From Burkholderiales bacterium (lineage in GTDB: Bacteria; Pseudomonadota; Gammaproteobacteria; Burkholderiales; SG8-39): DNA of 5,962 nucleotides. Location: contig JADGRR010000216.1 in the NCBI GenBank assembly GCA_017880745.1, positions 1-5,962 on the forward strand. Direction: 5' to 3'. Shown one piece after another: positions 1-5,135 of this stretch (the first letter of the stretch is position 1; every line of letters starts with the position of its first letter). The notes under the pieces are model-generated. The model did not search any database, had not been told where the DNA came from, and saw only the letters and a program-made list of their open reading frames with translations. The position numbers and the translations under genes are program-made.

Positions 1-114
1 GCCGAAGGCCGCTCCCATGTCCGCGCCCTTGCCGTGCTGGAGCAGCACGAGGAAGATGATGCCCAGCGCCACCAGCACGTGTACGGTCAGAATCAATGTC
101 AACCAGATATCCAT
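1..114 (-). CDS. secG: SecG, Sec translocase membrane subunit (N-terminal part only)
   Basis: SecG is the small auxiliary subunit of the SecYEG protein-export channel in the inner membrane, where it helps the SecA-driven step. The first 38 codons are visible, beginning MDIWLTLILTVHVL; the gene runs off the left edge. A hydrophobic first membrane helix (about residues 4-24) is followed by the family-typical segment VLLQHGKGADMGAAFG, in which LLQ and KGADMGAAFG are the hallmark conserved stretch before the second helix. The start is the ATG at 114-112 (read leftwards), preceded by a modest GAGTG ribosome site at 123-119. It lies 85 bases downstream of the tpiA stop on the same strand, with no terminator seen between them, so it is probably co-transcribed with tpiA. 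The tpiA-secG order is common in proteobacteria, often ahead of tRNA-Leu and the nuo operon; that continuation is not visible here. Confidence 0.93.
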   Translation of the reverse strand, partial: MDIWLTLILTVHVLVALGIIFLVLLQHGKGADMGAAFG

Positions 115-199
115 TATTCACTCGCTATAACCCAAGCGCCGCATGGCGGATGGTGAAAAATTCAACATTGACGATGACGCGCCGCGTGGCCCGCACCGT

Positions 200-958
200 C
201 TACGCCTTGCCTGCCGCCGCGCAGATCGCAATGAACTCCTCCGCGATCAACGCGGCACCGCCGATGAGGCCGCCGTCTATATCGGCCATGGCGAACAATT
301 CCTTCGCGTTTGCGGCTTTGACGCTCCCGCCGTAGACGATGCTCAACCCGGCGGCCAGCTTTGCATCCTGCCGGCCGACGACGCCGCGTATGAACGCGTG
401 CACCGCCTGGGCCTGCTGCGGCGTCGCGGTCCTGCCGGTGCCGATCGCCCACACCGGTTCATAGGCAATCACCGCATTGACCAGCGCGCCGACCCCGCCC
501 GAATCGAGCACAGCTGCTAGTTGGCGCCCGACCACGATTTCGGTGACGCCGCTTTCGCGCTCCTGCAGGGTTTCCCCCACGCACAGGATGGGAATCAATC
601 CCGCCCCTTGCGCCGCCTGGAACTTGGCTGCTACCTGCTTATCGGTCTCGCCGTACAGCGCTCGCCGCTCGGAGTGGCCGATCAGGACATGGCGACAGCC
701 AAATTCGCGCAGCATCACCCCCGACACTTCGCCGGTATATGCCCCCTGCGACCATTCGCTTACGTTTTGCGCGCCCCAGGCTATGGCAGTGCCGGCCAGG
801 GCCGTTTCAACCTGCGCCAGATACGGATAAGGCACGCACACCGTGTACTGCAGGCCAGCGGACGCCTGCAGGCCGGCCTTCAGTGCTTCGAGCAAGCGCC
901 GATTTGCAGCCAGGCTGCCGTGCATCTTCCAGTTACCCGCGACCACCCGGCTGCGCAT
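200..958 (-). CDS. tpiA: Triosephosphate isomerase
   Basis: This cytoplasmic glycolysis and gluconeogenesis enzyme interconverts dihydroxyacetone phosphate and glyceraldehyde 3-phosphate. The 252 residues are the normal full length for the family's TIM barrel. The active-site residues are all visible: N9 and K11 in GNWKMHGS (8-15), catalytic H95 in GHSERR (94-99), and catalytic base E167 in AYEPVWAIGTG (165-175). The last motif leads into the mobile phosphate-gripping loop 6 (about 168-178). The later phosphate-binding segments are YGGSVK (209-214) and GGLIGGAAL (229-237). In the latter, Ala sits where Ser is more usual (GGASL), a mild variation. The start ATG at 958-956 has a GAGGA ribosome site at 972-968, nine bases away. 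A promoter lies just upstream (see 1004-1033) and secG follows on the same strand. The assignment is essentially certain. Confidence 0.98.
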   Translation of the reverse strand: MRSRVVAGNWKMHGSLAANRRLLEALKAGLQASAGLQYTVCVPYPYLAQVETALAGTAIAWGAQNVSEWSQGAYTGEVSGVMLREFGCRHVLIGHSERRALYGETDKQVAAKFQAAQGAGLIPILCVGETLQERESGVTEIVVGRQLAAVLDSGGVGALVNAVIAYEPVWAIGTGRTATPQQAQAVHAFIRGVVGRQDAKLAAGLSIVYGGSVKAANAKELFAMADIDGGLIGGAALIAEEFIAICAAAGKA

Positions 959-1003
959 TGCCTTGAATCCTCAGAAGCTGCCGTTAAGCGTCAAAACTAG
1001 CGG

Positions 1004-1033
1004 ATTTTACAGCGTTTAGGCAAAGCCGGTCAA
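1004..1033 (-). promoter_or_regulatory. Putative sigma-70 promoter of tpiA-secG
   Basis: Read on the minus strand, TTGACC at 1033-1028 matches five of six bases of the -35 consensus. After an 18-base spacer, TAAAAT at 1009-1004 matches five of six bases of the -10 consensus. Transcription would begin near position 997, giving a leader of roughly 40 bases that carries the GAGGA ribosome site of tpiA. Placement, spacing and direction all fit. No start site has been measured, so this is a motif-based inference. Confidence 0.6.
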
Positions 1034-1289
1034 TCAAATGCAGCCTATGACGCCACACGGCTAAGCCAATTTCAAACACAGCCGGCGACCTGGATGTGCA
1101 CGCCGCACTGGCGAACCGCGACGCACCGGTTATATTCAGGAATCATTAGGGCCATGATTAGTCCGTGGACGCAACCATAGGTTCCTCGGACCTGGCCGAT
1201 ATGCAGGGACTCGGGCGGAAAGGCGTCCTAGCTCATCGCTTGGCGCCCACTCTTTCAGGCTATCCTCGCGGAATTTGCGCGACCCTGCA
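1034..1289. other. Gene-free stretch upstream of tpiA
   Basis: The full gap between the tpiA start and the stop of the small minus-strand gene is about 330 bases. Its left end holds the tpiA promoter and leader. In the remainder I see no credible gene: the short open frames there have no ribosome site and no recognisable protein. The only notable element is a short inverted repeat, AATCAT at 1141-1146 and ATGATT at 1154-1159, with seven bases between the arms. It is the right size for a dimeric regulator's operator but has no supporting context. No clear terminator follows the small gene. Confidence 0.5.
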
Positions 1290-1529
1290 TCAATCTCCAG
1301 GCGTGACAATCTGGATGTGATCCAGACTGACATTGATGAACGGGGCGTTGAGAACATGACGGTTCCCCAGTTCCCACACCTCCGCGTCGGTGAGCGCGAT
1401 AAAGTCCTTGGACTCGGCCAGGTAATCGGTCACCCGGGCGCCGGGCAGCAGGTCGATATAACCCTTGACGCGGTAAGTCCCGGTCAGAATGGTTACCTTC
1501 GTCCTGTTCTCGTCCGTAGTCGTAGTCAT
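1290..1529 (-). CDS. Small conserved protein of unknown function, DUF6812-like (79 aa)
   Basis: The function is not known. The 79-residue product begins MTTTTDENRTKVTIL and has an alternating hydrophobic pattern suggesting a small beta-rich domain. Its most distinctive stretches are GARVTDYL (30-37), KDFIALTDAEVW (41-52) and the C-terminal HIQIV (71-75). I recall this pattern (R..G.i.l.pGaR.tDyl....FIaLTDA.V) from the DUF6812-type family of small bacterial proteins; that naming comes from memory and is tentative. There is no signal peptide, membrane helix or cysteine pair, so it should be cytoplasmic. An in-frame TTG at 1550 would add seven residues, but the ribosome site AGGGAG (1544-1539) lies nine bases before the ATG at 1529 and decides that start. 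The gene stands alone, with no partner on its strand within 250 bases on either side. The good ribosome site and coherent protein argue that it is real. Confidence 0.78.
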   Translation of the reverse strand: MTTTTDENRTKVTILTGTYRVKGYIDLLPGARVTDYLAESKDFIALTDAEVWELGNRHVLNAPFINVSLDHIQIVTPGD

Positions 1530-1570
1530 AGTGATACGCTCCCTGGCCAATCTGCACTATCGCTTGGGTT

Positions 1571-1642
1571 GCAGCATCAAACGCGGAATGTGCACCGCCG
1601 CATTGCCGCTTCGCTCTGGACACATTCTGCGCCTGGTGCTGC
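1571..1642 (+). repeat. Long imperfect inverted repeat / candidate RNA hairpin
   Basis: Positions 1571-1592 pair with 1642-1621. Of 22 positions, 18 are Watson-Crick pairs, two are G-U wobbles (1585/1628 and 1577/1636) and two adjacent positions mismatch (1580/1633 and 1581/1632). The loop is 28 bases (1593-1620). The inner perfect arm is GAATGTG/CACATTC and the outer arm GCAGC/GCTGC. Both wobbles are G-U only in a plus-strand RNA; in the opposite strand they become A-C mismatches. It could be a structured leader, a small RNA, a remnant of a miniature element, or a protein-binding palindrome. Confidence 0.6.
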
Positions 1643-1735
1643 CAGCGTTCAATAGCATCGGCATGTCGGGGCGGGGCAAGCATGGAACCCGGCATCGATT
1701 GCAGTTCGGGTTGGCCCGGGCAGGAGGGCGCCTGC

Positions 1736-1760
1736 GGAAGGGGGGAGGCCCTTTCCTTCC
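1736..1760 (+). other. G-rich hairpin
   Basis: GGAAGG (1736-1741) pairs with CCTTCC (1755-1760). The stem extends inward through three G-U wobbles and one G-C pair to a five-base loop (1746-1750). The wobbles again work only in a plus-strand RNA. No run of T follows, so it is not a standard terminator. Confidence 0.35.
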
Positions 1761-1788
1761 CGTCCGACCCCCGGTAAATCCTCCCGAA

Positions 1789-1832
1789 TCAGAGGAAGCT
1801 CTGACTGCGTCACGGACTTCATCAGAGCTTCC
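1789..1832. other. Two competing hairpins before the Nudix gene
   Basis: GGAAGCTCTGA (1794-1804) and TCAGAGCTTCC (1822-1832) are a perfect 11-bp inverted repeat with a 17-base loop. The left arm also forms part of a tighter hairpin, TCAGAG-GAAG-CTCTGA (1789-1804), because TCAGAG occurs twice (1789 and 1822). The two folds share CTCTGA and cannot form together. The repeat ends 61 bases before the Nudix start codon. No T-rich tract follows on either strand. Confidence 0.5.
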
Positions 1833-1893
1833 CTTCTGAAAAGATGGCACCATAGGCAACACCCAAGCTCTGAGCAACAGGAACGGCTTGACC

Positions 1894-2736
1894 ATGAGTC
1901 TGCTCGAACGCGTACGCGCGGCGCGGCGCTTCGATCCCGCGCGTTACCTGCGCTTTTGTGCCGGCGGCGCCGAACTCGGTTGGGTGCGCCCGGACCATGC
2001 CGAGCGGCTCGCCGCCTGGCCGCAACTGTTCGACATCGACGGCGCGTCGATCCGGCTGAGCGCGCGTCTCGATACGCCGCAGCGACGCAGCGCGGCCCTG
2101 GCCGCAGTGTTGCGCCAACTCGCCGACCAAGACTATCTGCCGGGCTGGCGCGACGAGCTGTACGCGGTGACGCGCGCTTACGGCGAGCCGCCTTTGTTCC
2201 GTCTCGAGCGCGCAGCAGCGCGCATGTTCGGCGTCACTACCTACGCCGTGCACGTGAACGGCGTAGTCGGCGCAGGAGGTGCATGCCGCATGTGGATTGC
2301 GCGCAGGAGCCGGGCCAAGCCGATCGATCCGGGCATGCTCGACAATCTCGTGGGCGGCGGACTCGCCGCCGGGCTGACGGTGGCACAGACGCTGGTGAAA
2401 GAAGGCTGGGAGGAAGCCGGCATCCTGCCGCAGCTGATGTCACGCGCAGTTGCGTGCGGCCAGTTAGTGCTGCTGCGCGAAGTGCCCGAGGGCGTGCAAG
2501 CGCAGACGATTTTCGTGCACGACCTCGAGCTGCCCGAGGATGTTCTTCCCGTCAATCAGGACGGCGAAGTGGCGGAGTTCCGCCTGCTTCCGGTGGCAGA
2601 GGTGATGCGACTGCTGGGCGAAGCTGCCGACTTCGCCTTGGACGCAAGCCTGGTGATGCTAAGCTTCATGGCGAGGCACGGCTACCTGCCGCAGGACGAT
2701 CCGGCGAGCCTCGAGCTTGCTCGCCTCAGCGGCTGA
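1894..2736 (+). CDS. DUF4743-Nudix hydrolase (thiamine pyrophosphokinase-related, Tnr3-like)
   Basis: This is a cytoplasmic Nudix-family hydrolase of 280 residues. An N-terminal DUF4743-type domain (about 1-118) is followed by the Nudix domain (about 118-250). Family-typical stretches are RMFGVTTYAVHVNG (110-123), the basic MWIARRSRAKP (133-143), and LDNLVGGGLAAG (149-160). The Nudix box spans 155-177 and ends KEGWEEAGI. Its metal-binding glutamates E170, E173 and E174 are present, but the usual E at box position 7 is Leu161, R is Lys169, and the following hydrophobic residue is Gly171. Characterised relatives (S. pombe Tnr3, yeast YJR142W, Arabidopsis NUDX20/24) remove damaged thiamine diphosphate analogues, so a thiamine-repair role is plausible but inferred. 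A TTG at 1888 is in frame, but AGGAA (1879-1883) is only four bases from it and ten from the ATG at 1894, which I prefer. No thiamine gene is nearby. Confidence 0.9.
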   Translation: MSLLERVRAARRFDPARYLRFCAGGAELGWVRPDHAERLAAWPQLFDIDGASIRLSARLDTPQRRSAALAAVLRQLADQDYLPGWRDELYAVTRAYGEPPLFRLERAAARMFGVTTYAVHVNGVVGAGGACRMWIARRSRAKPIDPGMLDNLVGGGLAAGLTVAQTLVKEGWEEAGILPQLMSRAVACGQLVLLREVPEGVQAQTIFVHDLELPEDVLPVNQDGEVAEFRLLPVAEVMRLLGEAADFALDASLVMLSFMARHGYLPQDDPASLELARLSG

Positions 2737-2746
2737 ATGACCGAGA

Positions 2747-2773
2747 GGCCGTTTCAGAATTACCGAAACGGCC
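2747..2773 (+). terminator. Hairpin after the Nudix gene, possible terminator
   Basis: GGCCGTTTC (2747-2755) and GAAACGGCC (2765-2773) form a perfect 9-bp stem with a nine-base loop, starting ten bases after the Nudix stop codon. Position and stability suit an end-of-transcript hairpin. However, no run of T follows on the plus strand, so it may be a weak or factor-assisted terminator or a 3'-end stabiliser. Confidence 0.45.
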
Positions 2774-2911
2774 GCGGAGTTAAGAGAACGCGAGGGACGT
2801 ATCCCCTCGAATCGTCAGGAACGCTACGGCCGCCGTCGGCGGCATGGCCACCGCCGAAATCTGCATGCGCCGCCAAGCGCTGCCGCCGGAGACTACGATC
2901 AGGAGCAAGGA
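2774..2911 (+). promoter_or_regulatory. Leader region of ald
   Basis: These 138 bases separate the Nudix-gene hairpin from ald. I see no clear -35/-10 pair. There is a compact GC hairpin, GCCGCC-GTC-GGCGGC (2829-2843), and a weaker GAGGG/CCCTC pairing near 2790-2807. The ribosome site AGGAG (2901-2905) sits six bases before the ald ATG at 2912 and fixes that start. Alanine dehydrogenases are often controlled by Lrp/AsnC-type regulators, but no such gene or recognisable site is visible here. Confidence 0.35.
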
Positions 2912-4030
2912 ATGCTTATCGGAGTGCCCAAGGAAATCAAGAGTCATGAATACCGCGTCGGGCTCACCCCGGCGAGCGTGCGCGAGCTCACCGCGCATGG
3001 CCACCAGGTTCTGGTCGAGCACGATGCCGGCGCCGGTATCAGCACGGCCGACAGCGTCTACCAGGCAGCCGGCGCCAATGTAGTCGATGACCCCGAAGAA
3101 GTCTTTGCGCGCGCCGAAATGATCGTCAAGGTGAAGGAGCCGCAGGCAACGGAACGCAAACGGCTCAGGCCGGGCCAGATCCTGTTCACCTTCCTGCATC
3201 TGGCGCCCGATCCGGAGCAGGCGCGGGCCCTCGTGGAAAGCGGCGCGGCCTGCATCGCTTACGAGACGGTCACCGCGCCCGGCGGCGGTCTGCCCTTGCT
3301 CGCCCCCATGTCCGAAGTCGCCGGGCGCTTGTCGGTACAGGCCGGCGCCCACAACCTGGAAAAAACGCAAGGTGGCATGGGCGTCCTGCTCGGCGGCGTG
3401 GTGGGCGTGCCCCCGGCGAAGATTCTCATCCTCGGCGCGGGCGTAGTCGGCTCGAACGCGGCGCTGGTCGCCGTGGGCAGCGGCGCCCAGGTGGTGGTGC
3501 TGGACCGCAACATCGACGCGCTGCGGCGCATCGAGGCCCGGTTCGGCGCGCGCGCGATAACGGTATTCTCCAGCCGCGATAGCATCGAGCGCCACGTGCT
3601 GTCGGCCGATCTGGTGATCGGCGGGGTGCTGATCCCGGGCGCTGCCGCGCCGAAGCTGGTGTCGCGGCAATTGGTGAGCGCGATGAAGCCTGGGGCAGTG
3701 GTAGTGGACGTAGCTATAGACCAGGGAGGCTGCTTCGAAACGTCGCATCCGACCACGCATGCCGAGCCGACCTACGTGGTGGACAAGGTGGTGCATTATT
3801 GCGTCGCCAACATGCCGGGCGGCGTGCCGCGAACATCGACCTTTGCACTCAACAACGCCACCCTGCCCTATGTGCTCATGCTTGCAGATCAGGGCTATCG
3901 GCGGGCGCTGCAAGACCATCCCCACTTGCGCGCCGGACTCAACGTCTGTCAGGGCAAGGTCACCTGCCGGGAAGTCGCCGAAGCGCTGCATTACCCCTAC
4001 CATGATCCGCTCCGCGTTCTGGCGGCCTGA
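2912..4030 (+). CDS. ald: Alanine dehydrogenase (NAD+)
   Basis: This cytoplasmic enzyme converts L-alanine, NAD+ and water to pyruvate, ammonium and NADH, and can run in reverse to fix ammonium. The 372 residues match the usual family length. Substrate-site residues known from the M. tuberculosis enzyme are at the same numbers: R15, K75 (in VKVKEPQ), H96 (in FTFLHLAPD) and D270 (in VDVAIDQGGCFETS). The N-terminus MLIGVPKEIK...EYRVGLTP is the family signature. The NAD-binding Rossmann fold holds GAGVVG (175-180), with D198 as the likely ribose-binding acid. The motif HYCVANMPGGVPRTST (295-310) is typical of the Ald/PntA family and, with the full length and C-terminus, separates it from transhydrogenase alpha subunits. 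The start ATG has a strong AGGAG site. A membrane permease follows 57 bases downstream on the same strand. No odd composition or frame damage was seen. Confidence 0.96.
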   Translation: MLIGVPKEIKSHEYRVGLTPASVRELTAHGHQVLVEHDAGAGISTADSVYQAAGANVVDDPEEVFARAEMIVKVKEPQATERKRLRPGQILFTFLHLAPDPEQARALVESGAACIAYETVTAPGGGLPLLAPMSEVAGRLSVQAGAHNLEKTQGGMGVLLGGVVGVPPAKILILGAGVVGSNAALVAVGSGAQVVVLDRNIDALRRIEARFGARAITVFSSRDSIERHVLSADLVIGGVLIPGAAAPKLVSRQLVSAMKPGAVVVDVAIDQGGCFETSHPTTHAEPTYVVDKVVHYCVANMPGGVPRTSTFALNNATLPYVLMLADQGYRRALQDHPHLRAGLNVCQGKVTCREVAEALHYPYHDPLRVLAA

Positions 4031-4087
4031 GGGCGAAGGCGCTGTGGCCCCTCCTTTGCGCTCAGCACCTGGCGCAGGAATGCCGAA

Positions 4088-4927
4088 GTGGAAATGTCGC
4101 CTCTGGTGACCTCGCTGGTGCTCGGCGCGGCCCTGCTGCACGCGATCTGGAACGCCATCATCAAGTCGAGCCGCGACGTGATGCTCGATACCGCGCTGGT
4201 GGCCGCCGGTGCGGGCGTTCTGTCGCTGCCGCTCACCGCCCTCATGCCCGTGCCGGCGAGCGCGAGCTGGCCCTACCTCGCCGCCTCGGTCGCGATCCAT
4301 GTCGGCTATTTCGCGACCCTGGTACGCGCCTACCGCATCGGCGATCTGGGCCATGCCTATCCTTTGATGCGCGGCACGGCGCCAATGCTGGTAGCGCTGT
4401 TCGGCGTCGCGCTGCTCGACGAGCGTCCCGGCGCGGCCATGTGGCTGGGCATCGTGCTGATCAGCGCCGGCATCCTCAGCATCGGACTGCTGCAGCAAGG
4501 CCGCGCGCACCGCGACGCCACGCGCTGGGCCTTCATGAACGCGGCGATCATTGCGAGTTATACCCTCGTCGACGGAGCAGGCGCGCGCCTTTCCGGAACG
4601 CCGGCGGGCTATGGCGCGTGGATGTTCTGGCTGCAGGGCCTGCCCTTCGTTGCCCTGGTCATCGCCTTGCGCAGACGTAGCGCGCTCGATTACGCCGTGC
4701 GCAACTGGCAACGCGGGCTCGCGGGCGGCTTGTGCGTGATCAGCTCCTACGGCATCGTGCTGTGGGCCATGACCGAGGCGCCGGTGGCGGCCGTAGCGGC
4801 GCTGCGTGAGACGTCGGTGATTTTTGCTGCGCTGCTCGGCACTATTTTTCTCAAGGAACCGTTCGGCCAGAGGCGCGTGATCGGCGCGTGCGCCGTCGCG
4901 CTCGGCGTGGTCGCTCTGCGCATTTAA
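4088..4927 (+). CDS. EamA/DMT-superfamily permease
   Basis: This is an inner-membrane transporter of 279 residues with ten predicted helices arranged as two EamA repeats. Approximate helices are 5-25, 34-54, 61-80, 90-110 and 116-136, then a charged linker (RAHRDATR, 139-146), then 147-163, 176-194, 209-228, 232-253 and 262-279. The first helix carries HAIWNAIIK (18-26). The second repeat ends with the family-like stretches VAALRETSVIFAALLG (236-251) and IFLKEPFG (253-260). Members mostly export or import small metabolites; the substrate cannot be read from sequence. The position 57 bases after ald, with no clear terminator between, suggests co-transcription and perhaps amino-acid efflux. A resemblance to the phosphonate-associated DMT subgroup is possible. 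The GTG at 4088 is chosen because AGGAA (4076-4080) lies seven bases upstream; an ATG at 4094 is the alternative, at 13 bases. Confidence 0.88.
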   Translation: MEMSPLVTSLVLGAALLHAIWNAIIKSSRDVMLDTALVAAGAGVLSLPLTALMPVPASASWPYLAASVAIHVGYFATLVRAYRIGDLGHAYPLMRGTAPMLVALFGVALLDERPGAAMWLGIVLISAGILSIGLLQQGRAHRDATRWAFMNAAIIASYTLVDGAGARLSGTPAGYGAWMFWLQGLPFVALVIALRRRSALDYAVRNWQRGLAGGLCVISSYGIVLWAMTEAPVAAVAALRETSVIFAALLGTIFLKEPFGQRRVIGACAVALGVVALRI

Positions 4928-4942
4928 GATTCCGCACACACC

Positions 4943-4961
4943 GGCGATCCCCGTGGTCGCC
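4943..4961 (+). terminator. Hairpin after the permease gene, weak terminator candidate
   Basis: GGCGATC (4943-4949) pairs with GGTCGCC (4955-4961), seven pairs including one T-G wobble, with a five-base loop. It begins 16 bases after the permease stop codon. There is no T-rich tail, so intrinsic termination would be inefficient; the call rests on position and stem only. Confidence 0.3.
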
Positions 4962-5135
4962 CGACTGCCGGCCATTAACTGATCTCAAGTCCCTTAATTC
5001 GGGAACGTAATATTAGTGTAACAATGCTCTCTTAGGATGACGGCCTGCAGCCCCGTACTTGCTTACTACTTGAGTCCTTAATACTTAAGTACTTATGGGT
5101 AGCCAAGCGAACATTCTATTTCTGGAGGCATTGTC
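4962..5135 (+). promoter_or_regulatory. AT-rich control region upstream of pstS
   Basis: This stretch is much richer in A and T than the flanking genes and should hold the pstS promoter. A good -10-like TAATAT lies at 5008-5013 without a recognisable -35, as expected for an activator-dependent promoter. A 15-bp imperfect tandem repeat lies at 5062-5091. In related bacteria pstS is switched on by PhoB under phosphate limitation through direct repeats close to CTGTCAT spaced 11 bases apart. I do not see a convincing pair; only an isolated inverted half-site, ATGACGG (5037-5043), resembles one. The ribosome site GGAGG (5124-5128) is seven bases from the start codon. Confidence 0.5.
5062..5091. 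repeat. 15-bp imperfect tandem repeat upstream of pstS
   Basis: CTTACTACTTGAGTC (5062-5076) and CTTAATACTTAAGTA (5077-5091) agree at 12 of 15 positions, and a further CTTA begins a third partial unit at 5092. Each unit also has CTT spaced seven then eight bases apart. The second unit contains the perfect 10-bp palindrome TACTTAAGTA (5082-5091). The arrangement resembles tandem operator sites. Confidence 0.55.

Larger units (their letters stand above)
1530..1893. other. Structured gene-free region between the small gene and the Nudix gene
   Basis: These 364 bases hold the starts of two diverging genes (minus strand below 1530, plus strand from 1894), so promoters for both should lie here. I could not identify a convincing -35/-10 pair for either. 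No open frame has a recognisable product. The region is crowded with inverted repeats: a long hairpin at 1571-1642, short arms AACCCG/CGGGTT at 1686-1691 and 1707-1712, a G-rich hairpin at 1736-1760, and competing hairpins at 1789-1832. Together they suggest a structured transcript or leader, which remains an inference. Confidence 0.5.

Noticed and set aside
118..168. A 16-codon minus-strand frame (MLNFSPSAMRRLGYSE) ending just before the secG start
   Set aside because: It has no ribosome site and is too short to judge; a stop near the next start is common by chance.
1136..1357. A 73-codon minus-strand frame overlapping the end of the small gene
   Set aside because: It lacks a recognisable protein pattern and overlaps the better-supported 79-residue gene in another frame.
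1489..1839. A 116-codon plus-strand frame through the structured intergenic region
   Set aside because: It overlaps the start of the small minus-strand gene, lacks a convincing ribosome site, and its product has no family resemblance.
2780..4975. A 731-codon open frame on the minus strand, antisense to ald and the permease gene
   Set aside because: It overlaps two well-recognised genes completely. Its predicted product is a low-complexity Arg/His/Ala/Gly-rich sequence without any domain, as expected from reading GC-rich codons backwards. It has no gene-like start context.
5015..5043. Possible inverted Pho box including ATGACGG
   Set aside because: Only one half-site is close to consensus; the positions 11 and 22 bases away do not match.
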